A DNA stretch of 64,000 nt from Hymenopus coronatus (taxonomy: Eukaryota > Arthropoda > Insecta > Mantodea > Hymenopodidae). The notes beneath the pieces are model-generated. The model did no database searches, had not been told where the DNA came from, and saw nothing but the letters and a program-made list of their open reading frames with translations. How positions within the stretch are numbered: position 1 is the stretch's first letter; each line of letters begins with the position of its first letter. Position numbers and translations under genes: made by a program. Shown here in pieces: positions 46,843 through 59,523 of this stretch. The stretch is from NCBI GenBank assembly GCA_030762935.1, contig CM060892.1, forward strand, positions 85,318,827 through 85,382,826, in the 5' to 3' direction.

Positions 46843-48459
46843 GGGCCGGTTGTATGAACTCGGAATAAACCTCGTTAGACGTTATTCCATGGTTATGTGC
46901 TAAATTGTGTTTTACGACAACGGAATAGATACTATCAAGGGAATACACTTGGAATAACTTATTCTGTGATTCCTTGCGGGGATAAGCCGCTATTCCGAGA
47001 ATAGAGTACAAAAAGGAAAATGGCTGCTTGTGTTCTGGACACAATTTTGACCCTTATTTGACCGATATAGACGATTAATTTCTTTATAATATGTTTTTAA
47101 GGACATTTAGCTAAATACAATAAGTTATAGAGGTAGTCCGATAAATGATTGCTATAATGAGATTAAAGTTGAGAAAGTATATCACACTGAGATAATTTGG
47201 CGGCTATAAGGCATAAGACAAGAAGTTAAAGTAAAGTTGCAATTATAAAACAGTAAAACCTACCTATTGCCATCAAAATACCGCTATTTTTTATGGAAAT
47301 AAAACAATTTTATTATATCTACCCAAGATAAATATAAAACAGTATATAGCAATTCACGAGTACAATGCATAGCGTTGCAAAGAACAATGTTACGTTTTAT
47401 TGACGAAATACAAAGAATTGGTCACTTCGAGGGCGATATGTTTCAAAACGTAACATAGCCACAGGCATTAATATTAGCGACATTCTGTGCTATATTCATA
47501 TTTTGGAGGTTAGGTGCAAGTTTAACAACGATAACACTATGAGCTTTTTGATAAAGGGAAGAGATGGCCAGATTAAAAGACGCCTTCAGAGCTCGCAAAT
47601 ATAATATATATTATTTTACAATAAATTAATAATTTTTCGTATTATATGCTGTGGGTTTAATGTATCGGAAACAATTTTGATTGAATAGACGATACCTTCC
47701 GTAAGATATATTCTGTTTTATTAGTTTCGTTGACCATTTCAAACTGTTGTATTAAATATTGCCATCAGCAAATGCGAGCTGTAATAGGAACGGTTTAATG
47801 CACTATTCGACATAACTACTAATTTTTCTGTTGGTTAATAATACCTGTATAGAAAATTGCTTATGTACTTGATCTTGGTGCAACGATTCTATTATGCACA
47901 TCTTAAGTTTATAGTAGGGTTGGCAACAGGTAAAATTTAATTTTCAAAATTAGATTACTAAGTATTTTAATGAATACAATTACAGAAGCCAGGTTAAAAA
48001 CGTTAGCTGTTTTGAGCACAGAAACGGAAAGATGTCATATATCAGCACAAGATACAACTTTGGACATACGGTAAGGTTTCATTCCCATACTCCTAACCTA
48101 TCGCAAGAAGTCACAGTATATATGTTTATATTTTGTAAATTCTACATCCGAACAAGCTGGTGAACATTTGTAATTATTTCATAATACCGTAAGTAGTTAA
48201 AATAAGAAATAATACATGGTTTAGGAACAACTGGTTGTGAAAGTAATGCAAATTTGTAGCAAAATAAAGCAGAAATTACGAATCAGGTTGGCCATGAATG
48301 ACTTGCAGCATAGCCAACATTAGTTTTAAATCTGCTAACAGTCTAATAGATATCTAAGGAATAAAATTGCATCGTAGAACTCGTCACCACATTTATACCG
48401 TGAATAGTGTATTCCAAGAATAACTATTCCAAGATTTATTCCGATGACCATTTCGCCCC
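46843..48459. mobile_element. DNA transposon-like element with diverged terminal inverted repeats
   Basis: Left end GGGCCGGTTGTATGAACTCG-GAATAAACC and, about 1.6 kb away, a right end whose reverse complement reads GGGGCGAAATGGTCATCGGA-ATAAATCTT. After an initial mismatch region both share CGGAATAAA(C/T)C and then GTTATTC. The GGGCC(G)GTTG-type ends recall cut-and-paste DNA elements such as the PIF-Harbinger/ISL2EU group, but I cannot fix the superfamily. No transposase motif is visible; the element looks non-autonomous or gutted. The target duplication is unclear (TTA left, AAA right). Confidence 0.5.
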
Positions 48460-48973
48460 AAATATAATAGAGTTAAATCCTCTTTGTTGTTTCTCATGCA
48501 GATTCCGCCTTAAAGGCTCTAAAAGTTGAACATAGCCTTGCTCGATTTCTACGTTTGCCTAAAGTTTCCCAAGAAGTAAGTGTGCTAGCATGATTTTTTA
48601 CTCGTTTTTAGCTGCTGTTTTTTGAATTCTCTAAGAGTTCTAATTTTTGCCATACCCTATACGATCCCAGCATGCAGGATTATATTCTAATATTGGTCTA
48701 ACTGCAGATTTGTACGCTAAACTTTCCGATTTTCTGTTGCTGCGTTTAAACGATTCAGACTGAAACAGATAGCTCACGACATAGTGATAGTTTTTTCATG
48801 GTCCGATGCTAAGGATAAAATATAAGCACTATGAAGGAGTTAGAGGAGAAAACACACTGCTTATGGTCAATATGTTGCACCAATTGCCCATAATATGCCA
48901 TGTCAGCTAGAAGAGACAGGGGTTTTAGCTATAGACCTTTGGTCAGTAAGGTGTTCACTATTAAAAATAAATA
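48460..48973. other. Unassigned DNA
   Basis: Nothing recognised. Confidence 0.4.
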
Positions 48974-49340
48974 TCTGATGCGTTATATTCACACGACTTT
49001 AACTGGTCTCTGTCGTTTATTAATGGCTATAAAATTGTTCTTACGAAGGTGTATTTGCTTATCTCATTTTAATTGACACAATCAGTTGCAGAAATAGCTA
49101 CAAACACATTTCGTAGTAGAAACCAAGGAAATCAAAAACTTTAAGCACTAGACGGTATATGCTGGTGTTAATATGCCATACTCTTGTTTTTGAATTTTGC
49201 TGTGCACATATGGATAAACACGCGCGCGCGAACCTTTTTATTTTTTTCGATTCAGGGGGCCATAAAACGTGTATTTCCGGTGAAATCTCGTATCGAATTT
49301 TTGCGTGGAATACCCTATACGTAGCAGGGAAAATATTCTC
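48974..49340 (-). mobile_element. Family H repeat, copy H23 (central deletion)
   Basis: 3' terminus TCTGATGCGTTATATTCACA, then TCAGTTGCAGAAATAGCTAC. A deletion brings in GTTTTTGAATTTTGCTGTGC, a CGCGCG tract, GATTCAGGGGGCCATAAAAC and TTTCCGGTGAAATCTCGTAT. The palindrome is eroded. Confidence 0.75.
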
Positions 49341-49457
49341 ATTTTAAGGATTTATGGTCCATTTATAATTGCGCCTGTGCAATTCAGCGTTAACATAAAG
49401 CATTAGTACCACGCGAGGCACATTGAAAACATTCACAATGCATCAGATAAGTAAAAA

Positions 49458-49790
49458 TCTGATGTGTTTCATTCAAATGACTTTCTCTAGCTGTTCCACA
49501 CAAATCTTGGCAACAAAGTATCCTTTTATCAACAGCATGCTAACCGAGATAAACATCAGCAGAATTGGTCTTATTACTTGCTTCTTTGTAAGTAGAAGGG
49601 AAATAAGGGAATACACTAGGCTAAACCGACAGTCAAATCTTTGAAAGCTGGTCGCTAAGTGAAACAACAGAAGTTCGGTTCGCTTTGCATCGTCAGCAGT
49701 AAAACAAGAGAGACGAGTTTGAGAAGAGTTAATATAGTTTAAAATTGAAACCAATAACACGGAATATCTCGAAAACGGTCAAGAAAAGCG
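49458..49790 (-). mobile_element. Family H repeat, copy H24 (3' half)
   Basis: TCTGATGTGTTTCATTCAAA to ATATCTCGAAAACGGTCAAG; the rest is missing and a (CG)n tract follows (49789-49801). The bases just before it, AGATAAGTAAAAA, look like the 5' end of another unit, so this may once have been a tandem junction. Confidence 0.75.
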
Positions 49791-51932
49791 CGCGCGCGCG
49801 TGCGTGTTTATCTCAATTACAAATTGATGCACGATAAATTTAGTTATTTTCTTGCATTAGATAAATTATTAGTGTGTTCTGAAGGGGTTCAGTTTGGCGG
49901 GAAAAATACGCAAATGTCAAGACTCGCCAAGTTTATCAGTGTTTGTCCAACATTGACAAATATGTTTCAATCTTTGATAACTTTTCTTGTAAACTCTTGA
50001 TGTGAAAAAGGTTTGATCATCTACCTTCAAGGTCCTTTAGAACGAAGTTATTAATAAGACAGATAATTCGGGAAGCACGGACTGATTAAAACAAACGTAT
50101 TCGTAAGGTCTTCAAGTAATTTCTGGGCGCCCTCACTAGAATCGTAACTGAAGCATTAAATGATAGTAATCTAGTGCTTTCGATAGCGAGTAAGGATCAG
50201 TTTAGTGAAGGTGCTGGTGGCCAGGGTGATGATGGCACACGTGCGGGGTTGACTTGACATACATACTCAGCATCTTGAATCTTCGTGCGTTGACCTCTCT
50301 TCCTTAAGGTTTTCCATTACTGCCCAGAAGTGGGTCTGGTAGTTCTAAATCATTGGGTCGGAAACAAGATGCATTACAATTCGATCCGAAGGAGACGGCG
50401 TTTCTCTTGATTGCTGTTGGGACGGGGCCTTTGGGTTGGGAAGGTCTAGGTTCCACATGATTTGAGAATGAGGCAAACGGACTGTCTGAGAATACACGTA
50501 GTGTTTATTATGGGACTATTGTTACCCGTATTCAGCTCCGTAGCGCGGGTCAAGCGTGGAAGATTTGTGTTGGAAGAGTGTGCATTGTGGGAGTAACGGA
50601 AAGTAAATCTACTAAACGTGTACCAGAATTTAATAAATCTAATACTGTCCGAAACGGAATTGTAGCGTTGACAGAAGAATATCTGCGTTAACTACAAGGT
50701 TTTAAAGACGCGTATAGTTTTATTCGAGTCGGAGTAATCTGTCACAATAATTTCATATTAGGAAAGAAGTTACTAAGTAAATAATTATCCTTTGATCTTG
50801 CTTTTGAGTATTAATTTCATGTGTTCTTAGAATTAATGCAGTGATATATTTGCGGTATTCATGTGTCCCCAGTTAGACTACGGTTCCATTAGGGACAGAT
50901 TCGTGGCCAAGGTTTTTATTCCGGATTTTCCTTCATTTTGTGTAAAGGGTAACAGATTTATTACTTTAAATCCGCGAGCTCATTTGCTAATTTATTTTTA
51001 AATTTACAGAATAATTTCTTAAATTATTATTATTTCATGCAGCTCTTCAAAAGTACTTGCCAGTGAACTACAAATCAAGCAGGACGCTCTTAATAAACAA
51101 GGCACACAGGTTCATTAGTTCTTCCACTTAGGGCGTGTAGAGTCTTAAGATTGAAATCAGTTTGCTTCTTTCTTAATTTGAAACAAGGAAGGATATTAAT
51201 ATATCTTAACCACAAAAATATAAAATGAAATATTAATATTAATTTGTTTTAAAGTTTAAACATAAAATATGGTCAGGTAATTTGGGTTAAATAATTCAAA
51301 TTCTAGCTTTTATATCCACAATTGTACTAATAATTTCTTTTATTGTAATAATATTCAAATTTTAACATTCATGTAGTAGCTACTAGTGAAGCAACATCTC
51401 CCAATTCATTCTCTTGGCTGAAATTCTATCTGCGAATATTCGTTTTCCATGGTCGTGCTTTGCTGCTGAGTTACCTGATAATGTGCACTCAAATGCTGAC
51501 ATCTATTTATAATTCACACATCCCGGCGAAAGTCCATTTGCTGCGAAATGCCATACGACTGCCTAAGTTGACCACGGTACAAATAGCGTTGTTTCTCTTT
51601 CCACATATGTTTGTCGCGCAGCGTCTTTTGTCTCCCAGTTCCTCATTCGTCGCCGTGAATTGTCCCGAACCGAATTTGACTGATGCACGATGAACAGACC
51701 TTCACCTCGGTTTGCACAGGTACGACTAGACTTGAGGGGCCCTGCAAGTATCCTTCAATTCTGAACTTCTAAACAAGTTACACCTGTTAAATAATTAAAG
51801 AATCTTATTTCAATATTAGATAGAGCCCGGATGTAGACATGTATAACAATAAAAATAGGCAGACAGACAAAAGAAGCAAAAAAAGGGAATAAAAGGAATG
51901 GTAAATTAAAAAAAAAAAAAAAACAACAAAAA
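49791..51932. other. Unassigned DNA, 2.1 kb
   Basis: No recognisable gene or repeat; open frames at 49800-50000 and 51460-51693 have no motif. Confidence 0.35.
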
Positions 51933-52791
51933 ACTGTGTGTTCCATGCACATGGTTTTCTCTGCCTGTTCTGCAAACAAGCTTTTCTTGTAGAAGATTCA
52001 TTTATCTCTAACATGCTAATCGAGATAAACATTAGCAGAAAAACATTCATTGAAGTTCTTTCTTCTAAGAAGGGAAGTAATGGGAGACGTTAGGCTAAAG
52101 CGATAGTAAAATCTATTAAAATCTGGCTGCTGTGTGAACAACTGAAGTTGGGTTCGCTTTGCACGGCCAGCAGTAAAACAAATGAGGTGAAAAGCAAGTG
52201 ACTTCCCATTTGAGAAATGTTACGTAGTTTAAAATTGAAATCAATAACAAGGAATATCTCGGAAACGGCCAACCATACAAAAAATGTATAAGACATAATT
52301 GTGTGTGTGTGGGGGGGGGGCAAGTTTGTGTCTATCTCTTATGGTTTACCAGTTACATAAAATTCATCCAGAATGAAGAGGTCTTCAGAGGCCATTCCAG
52401 AAAATTTAAGATATATATTTTACTTATCGTGTAAATATATGTAACATACGGCATTTTAATCAAAATTGTTAAAGCTATTTTTGAGAATAGCATCATTTTC
52501 ATTTTCCTCCCATTTTAAGGGTAGTTTAGGTGGGGCGATTTTTTTTGGAAATATTCGTGTCGTATGCTTTTGAATAGTGCTAGTTTAAATATCAAGTTTG
52601 GTAGGTGTTTAGCGGATTTTTCGGTTTTGATTTATGCTGTTCCAAGTCAAACATAGCTTTTACTAAAGCTCCCTGTTTTGGGTTAAGGGGACCTCAAAAC
52701 ATTTCCGTGAAATCTCGACATCGCATTTTTGGGTGGAATACAATACTTTATTTACTTAGCGTGTATATAATACTGGTAGAGAAAGTAAAAA
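51933..52791 (-). mobile_element. Family H repeat, copy H25 (full length, diverged)
   Basis: 3' terminus CTGTGTGTTCCATGCACATG to TGGTAGAGAAAGTAAAAA. The palindrome arms are decayed (TTATTTACTTAGCGTGTATA). The microsatellite slot is empty (GTTCCAAGTCAAACATAGC). A GTGTGTGTG plus G run occurs at 52302-52320. 859 bp. Confidence 0.85.
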
Positions 52792-53382
52792 GTGGTTTTA
52801 TCCTTTCCAAATACCTCAAAATATAATTATATCTATATAGCTTTTAATTTATTACCACACAGTATAAATTTACTTTGCTTAACGTTCGATCTCTAGTAAT
52901 GTGCTGCCGTAGTATGCAGAGCTAAAGGAGATGATAATGCATGCAGCTGCAGCATAGTTTTATTCATTTACCATTCTGTGAAAGGGGCAAGTAACTTATT
53001 AGCAGTACACGATCCCACTCTTTCAATCCAGTGAAGAGAATTGTAAACAAGTATTGCTGTTATGTGCTGAGCTCTCTCGAGCTTTTGTATAAATACACCG
53101 CTATTGTGGAAGAGATTTACGCACAGTCTGTAACAGCATTTAAGAGAATTGAGTAAATAAGAGGGTGGAACGCGGGAAAAATGTTGTAAATATAATACTG
53201 GATGGTAAAGGAATAAAGCACGAATGCTCAACAGGCTGTAGGACCAAGCAAAATCATTAGGTCATTACCATTGTGTGCTCTTTAGGGAGGACACAAACCT
53301 TAGATTATTGATGGTTTCTCACAGATAAAGCATTCTAGACGATTTAGAAATAAATTCAATCATGCAAAATGTACTTGCTGGA
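52792..53382. other. Unassigned DNA
   Basis: Nothing recognised. Confidence 0.4.
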
Positions 53383-53997
53383 CAGTAGTGAACTTCGGCT
53401 ATTTTCACAGAAGTGCACTGCTTAATAGTTTTGGGAAAAGTTGTTCTTTTTGAGAAACAGTTAATCTGCTTCTGTTGCAACCACGAAACCGTTTTGAAAT
53501 AACAGTTTCCTCCAACAGAAATTCCCTAAACTGTTTCGCCGCATTGATCAACTGCAAAACTGTTGCAGACAAGTTGTGTACCAACAAATATTATTGAGAT
53601 AAATACAGTCCATCGATAAAGTCACAATGCGCCAAATGCAACCACTTACTAGGTACACAGAAGAGGAAGTTACCAATTACGGAAGCAAAGTATTGTTGCG
53701 CGTTAACGAGAGGGAATGGATTTGATTAGTACATTGGAATTTCGTGGATAATATAAGGTACAAAGTTGCTCTTCGGTAAACTTTGGAAGCAATAACAAAA
53801 CATTTACGCTGTTGGAACATGACAACCGCAGCGTAGTCACTGTTGCAATAAGTGAAATAACTACTCAGGTGCTGTTGCGGGGAAGCGATACATGAAAGTA
53901 TAACACAATTTCCAAAAATGTTTTATCAAACTTTTCAAATAGTTGTGCTGGTGAAACTGTTTCAAAATAGTGTGTTATTTTTGTCCCATCACTACTG
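53383..53997. mobile_element. Possible MITE with CAGTAGTG ends (hAT-like)
   Basis: CAGTAGTG at 53383-53390 and its reverse complement CACTACTG at 53990-53997, 615 bp apart. Inside both ends lie motifs of the form GAAAC(A/C/T)GTTT (53456, 53487, 53527, 53954), like subterminal binding sites in hAT elements. No 8-bp target duplication is evident, so this is tentative. Confidence 0.3.
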
Positions 53998-54204
53998 CTT
54001 AAACATGCAATAATTATTTTCATTGTGCAAGCAAATTTTACACAAATCTATCAAGAGTAGTTTGTCTCGGGGATGTACTTGCTAAGCCGTTTCGCTCAGC
54101 ATTTTTTGCGGGTTATTATATGCTTGTAATAGGATAAAAGGAAAAATTGAGAGTGATGTTTTTGTACTTGAACGATTTCTACGATGCAACAGGTAAGTTC
54201 TAGC

Positions 54205-54450
54205 CAAGTGCGCCAAAAGAGCAGCGAATTTCTCACCACTCACATGGTCTACATGTAATATTCAATGCAGCGCAGCATTGAGGGCAAGCTTTTATCAAAG
54301 CTAAACCAATGTTGGAAATAAAGTAGCAGGATGCAAGCATTGTGGTATGACCTTCGCCCAGTACGCTTCCACTCCAACCGAGTTCCGAGATCTATGGTTG
54401 AGTACGCGCAAGTACTCCGACTCAGACTGGTAGATTTGGACCAACCTGTT
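54205..54450 (+). repeat. Diverged two-copy repeat, family Q, copy Q2
   Basis: Partner of 30575-30840: shared GCGCCAAAAGAGCAGCGA, then TTGAGGGCAAGCTTTTATC, GTTGGAAATAAA, GGTATGACCTTC and GGTTGAGTACG in the same order. No recognisable protein. Confidence 0.55.
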
Positions 54451-55107
54451 GTACAGAAAGTAATTTGCCTCTATCGAAGAGAGTGTAATACTCGAATAAA
54501 AGCTAAGATTGTCATTATATGTTTTGAATAATAATGTTCTACAGAATAATACAATTAGTTAAGCTCAGTCTTGTTAGCATAAGATATTAAAGTGCATACC
54601 AACTTAAAATAGTCCCGAAATAATGTTATCCCAATTCGTGAATGCATGCGCTAATATGGAAATGCCAAGCATTATTAAAATAAAGCCGAGAATCAAACTT
54701 AAATTTTAAAATGCTTTTGTGTTACATTCCAATTCTTTCTCCACCCCGCCCCCTTTCAATAAAAATTACACGTGCCACTTTTCATTGATTATTTTCGCCC
54801 CCTGTAATGTGTTAATGTGTATAAAATTATTCTTGGAAACGTTTATATTTCTTTTTGGCTCATTTTAATCGCATTGAATGTGCAGAAATAGCACATTACA
54901 CATTTTGTGAATGCAAAGGGAACAGTAATATTCAAATGTTTAAGAATTTGACGCTTTATACTATTCTTTGTATGCAATTGCAAGATACCACTGAATATCG
55001 ACAGGTCCTTGAAAGAATAACAAATTGTGGTACAATTAATTCCGGTAATAAAGATTATCGTGAAAATGGCTTATGTCACAGAGTTATTTAGGGGAAAAAT
55101 GTGTTCT
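54451..55107. other. Unassigned DNA
   Basis: An open frame at 54855-55091 has no recognisable motif. Confidence 0.35.
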
Positions 55108-55320
55108 ATGTACATCTTTTTGGTGAAGTACGCCTTATCTACCGCTTAACGTTTTCCAGTTACATAAGATTATACAACATTCCTTCTGAATGAAGAGGAT
55201 TTCAAGGTTATCATTAGAAAGTTAAAGATGTGTTTTATCTGTGGTGTAAATATCTTTAATGGGGTTATTCTATTTAAATCACAACCGTTAGAGCCATAAT
55301 CATAAAATATACGGTTTGGA
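55108..55320 (-). mobile_element. Family H repeat, copy H26 (core fragment)
   Basis: TTATCTACCGCTTAACGTTT, TTCTGAATGAAGAGGATTTC, GGTGTAAATATCTTTAATG and ACCGTTAGAGCC follow the core. Both ends are missing. Confidence 0.6.
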
Positions 55321-55569
55321 CATTAAAATCCGTTCCGGTTACACAAAGTTATAGCTGATGTCTCCATCCCTTTTTGGGCCTTCCACGCTTCTTCTACCGT
55401 TGGACGGTAATTCAATACTTGGCGAGTACTACGGTGAGTCCATTCTACACAGGTGCATACACCACTCACATTTTTTGTTTTCTATTGTGACTACTATATT
55501 TGTAATTTCTAATTCTTTCCTTATATCTTCATTCTTTTGATGATCCAGCCATTGACCGCAGCAATTCCG

Positions 55570-56272
55570 ATGCCGTTTTAGGACTCCCCGAATCCACAAA
55601 AAAAAAAAAAGGGGGGGGCAGCATACTGAAAAACAAGAAGTCCGTTAAATACTAAACTTGGTATCTTCCAAGGATGCGACACGATTTTCAAGACAATCCC
55701 CCCCACCCGCAACAACCCGTTACATGGAAAAATTTGTTAATTTTCTCAAAAATGGCTCTAACGATTTCGATTAAAATATCGTATATTAAAGTTATTTACT
55801 TGACAAATAAAATGTATACTTACAATTTTCTAGGAATAGCCTCTGAAAACCTGTTTATTCTGGATGAATTTTGTGGGATTTTGTGTAACTGGTAAACCGT
55901 AAGAGACAAAAACTTACTTCACAAAAAATGTAGAGCTCGTTAAAGCATACAATTTGTGTTATGTGCAATTTTTTTCGTGGAGTTGATCGTATTTGAGATA
56001 TTCCTTGTTATTGGTTTCAGCTATAAAATACTTTTCTCATACGGGAATTTGTCCACTCCTGTCCATACAAACAAAGGGACTTCAATCATGTAGCAACTAG
56101 CTTTGGGCTATCACTAGCCTAGTTTCCGTTATTCCCCTTCCACTTGCATGGAAACAAGTAATAAGATGATTTGTGCTAAATATTTTTCTCGATTAGCATG
56201 AAGTAAACCGAATAAGCTTTTTCACAATAAGTTGTATAGATGTAGAGAAAGTCGTGAATGGAACACATTTTG
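55570..56272 (+). mobile_element. Family H repeat, copy H27 (5' palindrome lost)
   Basis: Begins in the GTTTTAGGACTCCCCGAATC block, continues through AAGAAGTCCGTTAAATACTA and the core to ATGTAGAGAAAGTCGTGAAT. The open frame at 55674-55895 is the family's recurrent frame. The microsatellite slot is A12 then G8. Confidence 0.8.
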
Positions 56273-56437
56273 TTTTCTGTAAACCCTAAATATCAGTCGT
56301 CATCAGTGGTACAATCTGGCCTTTTTTCTTGCTTAACAGTAAGTAATTTTATGTGGGAGGGAACCGCCTGCCATACAACCCCCACCCTGGAGAATCAGGA
56401 GTTTGAGTTTGGAGTCATCTTCTCTGAATGAGTTGCC
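56273..56437. other. Short unassigned spacer
   Basis: Nothing recognised. Confidence 0.4.
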
Positions 56438-56777
56438 TAGGGCCATTTTTAGAAGATAAAAAAAAAAAAATGAAAAAATATACCATGTAAAAGGATTTTA
56501 TAGGATGGAGTGATTTTCTTCAAAATCTTCATGTCGTATCTTTGGAAAATACTGATCTTGAATACCAAGTTTTCCAGCTATGCGATCTTTCATTTTTTGA
56601 ATATTGTTGTTTAGATGACACATAGACGCGCGCTCGCATGAACCTTTTTGAGATTCTGAGGGGGGGGCGATTTTAGTGGGTTTAAAATGTGTATTTTCAG
56701 TGAAATCTTGATATCGAATTTTTGGATGAAATGCAATACATTCTCTACTTATCATTCACATGGCAGAAAAAGTAAAA
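56438..56777 (-). mobile_element. Family H repeat, copy H28 (5' part)
   Basis: GGCCATTTTTAGAAGATAAA through CATGTCGTATCTTTGGAAAA, a CGCGCGC remnant of the microsatellite, TTTTCAGTGAAATCTTGATA and an end at CAGAAAAAGTAAAAATTG. The palindrome is decayed to TCTACTTATCATTCACATGG. Confidence 0.75.
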
Positions 56778-57436
56778 ATTGAAGGACATAATAACATTTT
56801 CTTGGGATTTAATCGGTCATCAAATATATGCATAGTCAGAAAGCTTTCAAAATTACCATGCAACGCCGATGTATAGATAGATGAGCTTAAGCTAAAAGAA
56901 TAATTACGGGCTGTAGAAATATGGCAGAGTGGTAAAACAGTGATTGAACTGAAATAGATGTACAAAGGTCTTGGTCATTAATTGGCATTCCGAGCAGGTC
57001 TAGATTTCGATGATGTGTGTCAAACATGTTCTAATCTTAGGCATCTTCACATGTGACTTCCCCCACCCAGCTCCCCTTGTTAACAAATATAATGACGTTC
57101 CAACTTCAACTGCACTTGAACTACCAACATAACAGGGATGTTCTGCAACAGTGCTCAGACAGCTTGCATGTTCCTGAAGCGGGACAGTAAGGAAACAAGG
57201 CAGATTCAACAATAGACAAAACTGCATGTTATCTCGTGTATCTGTTAGAGCATTAAAACTTTCTCTGATGATGCATTCTTCATTTTAGTTCCTCTGAACC
57301 TTCCGTTTCCTTGTGAAAGCTTAGAAACATAGTTCTTCAAGCGTAAGAATTATGATTATGAGTGGCATTAAAATTTCATGCTGTCCCATGAATGAAGAAG
57401 AAACCTCACTAGTGAAAATTACCAGTATATCAATGC
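56778..57436. other. Unassigned DNA
   Basis: Nothing recognised. Confidence 0.4.
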
Positions 57437-58202
57437 ATTTTTATTTTCTCTACACATACTATGTACATAGTGTATAGAGAAGGTATTGTGCTCCACCCGA
57501 AAATTCGATACCGAGATTTCAACTGAAATAACTGTTTTGTGACTCCTTGGATTAAAAAATAGCATCCGTGTATGTGTGTGTGTGGGGGGGGGGTTTAGCA
57601 TAGCTGATAAATGAAAAGTCCGTTAGATACCAAACTCTATGTTTAAGTTTAATATCTCTCAAGGAGGCGACACGAAGTTTTTCAAGAACATATCCCACCC
57701 TAAACTACGCTTTATGTGGAAAATGTTCGAAATCTTTTATTTTCTCAAAAAATGGCCATAACAATTTTGATTAAAATATCGTATGTTTAAGATATTTACA
57801 TGGCAATAAAAGGTATGCCTTGAATATTCTGGTAATAACCTCTGAAGATCTCTTTATTATGGATGCATTTTGCATAACTAGCAAATTGCAAGAGCAAGAC
57901 AAATACAACACAAAAAGTGTAGATATCTTAAAACACATAGTTTGTGGCATATAGTTTGAAATTCGTTACTTTGTATGGACACACACAATCACATAGCAAC
58001 CAGCTTTTAAAGGATCTGAACTATCGCTTTAGCCTAGTGTGTTCCTTTATATTCCTTCTAGATTCAAGGAAACAAATAATAGGAAAATTTCTGCTAACAT
58101 TTATCTCGATAAGCATAATGTATATGAAATAATAGTCTTTTGTAAGAAAACTTTTTTTGCAGAACAGTTGGAGAAAGTCATGTGAATGGTTCACATAAGA
58201 TT
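57437..58202 (+). mobile_element. Family H repeat, copy H29
   Basis: TTTTATTTTCTCTACACATA with palindrome CTATGTACATAGTGTATAGA. Then AAATTCGATACCGAGATTTC, a short GT tract ending in G9, and a shortened core. Ends at GGAGAAAGTCATGTGAATGG-TTCACATAAGA. About 100 bp of the core is missing after TGTGGCATATAGTTTG. Confidence 0.85.
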
Positions 58203-58600
58203 TTTTCATTACAAATGCAAACTCCACGGTCATTCACATTAATCCATCGTACGGACTAGCAATTGCGAATACTTTGAAATATTAGTCTTCATTAGTGTGA
58301 GATCGTGAGCAATTATGACGTATAAGACAATTGAGCAGATACATGGAGAGATATATGTAAAATAGTTTATTCTATCTATTAAAATCTAATGATTTTCTCT
58401 ATCCATTTCAAATTCGCAGGCGTACCTTATGACTGCATGGGAGCATTTAAGCAACTCTTCTATCCAGGTTATGTGATTCTTAGACACACAGATTATGAGC
58501 CTGATATTACCAAAGCTACTGCTGGCCTCATGCCTACTTAAGGCATGGCAGAGATGGACGAGCACCAAGCGGTAGGAGATAGATGATGTGGCCAGCTTCT
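58203..58600. other. Unassigned DNA
   Basis: Nothing recognised. Confidence 0.4.
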
Positions 58601-58639
58601 TGCATTCCCCCATCAGGATGTTTATCGTGGTAGAGATCG

Positions 58640-58785
58640 CTACCTATCGCAACTCCTCACTTTCCTCCCGATACTGAGTGGGGATCGGTTCTGTACCCCA
58701 TATATCCTAAACCCCCATGCGCATTCCGTGGCCGGAATCAAGTCTCCACACTCTAAACCAATGCACCATTGCGCAGGACGCACTT
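58640..58785 (-). mobile_element. Possible tRNA-headed SINE fragment
   Basis: The minus strand reads CGCAATGGTGCATTGGTTTA (box A-like) and GGAGACTTGATTCCGG (box B-like) at suitable spacing. The body is not shared with the other SINEs in the window. Confidence 0.4.
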
Positions 58786-58859
58786 TATCTGTATAAAGCA
58801 TGAAATATTTCAAAAGCTGTTAATGCTAGGAAAAAAAGATTAGTAGAAAGTATATTTTT

Positions 58860-59240
58860 TAATTAACTCTGCGCTTTACCTTCAATAACTTTTGTTTATC
58901 TCTTATGGTTACTAGTAAATCAAATTTATGCCAAATTTTATACAGAATGAAGAGGATTTGAAGAGATTCACAGAAAATTCAAAGTATGCATTTTATTAGT
59001 CACAAATATCTTAACTAGCTAGATTAAGATGTAGAACCATCTTTTAAGAAAATTAATAATAAAGAAAACGTTTGGCAGATTTGGTTGAAAAGCTTAGATG
59101 TTATGTTTAATAGGTCTGACTTGAATACGAAATTTGGTATTTATTTTATATATTATATTTTATGTTTTTCTGGGATGGATTGAGGCACCACAAAACATGT
59201 ATAATTCCGGTGAATTTTAGCTTTGGAATATTGAAAATAA
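58860..59240 (-). mobile_element. Family H repeat, copy H30 (old, ends lost)
   Basis: GTTTATCTCTTATGGTTACT, TACAGAATGAAGAGGATTTG, CTTGAATACGAAATTTGGTA and AATTCCGGTGAATTTTAGCT keep family order. No palindrome, no microsatellite, high divergence. Confidence 0.6.
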
Positions 59241-59271
59241 TGCTGTAACACACTTTAACACTAAGATACAC

Positions 59272-59523
59272 CGTGATCTAGTGGTAACGTGCTAGCCCGT
59301 GGTTCCCAAAGTCGCGGGTTCAAATCTGTCGGAGGGCAATGAATGTGCGTAAAAGTTCTTAACATGGCTTCATTCGTAAGAACAGTAAAGCGTTGGTCAC
59401 ATGTCCTAGATTTACGGCACGTAAAAGAACATTAAGCATTTTAATGAGGCCTTAGAGCAAAATAAAGCGGTCTTTCACGTCCAGTGCAGCATGGGACAAA
59501 AAAAAAAAAAAAAAAAAAAAAAA
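59272..59523 (+). mobile_element. tRNA-derived SINE, family S1, with poly-A tail
   Basis: Head CCGTGATCTAGTGGTAACGT (box A) and GCGGGTTCAAATCTGTCGG (box B). Body TGCGTAAAAGTTCTTAACAT, TAGATTTACGGCACGTAAAA, AAATAAAGCGGTCTTTCACG and a 26-base A run at 59498-59523. The long tail suggests it is the youngest S1 copy here. Confidence 0.85.
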
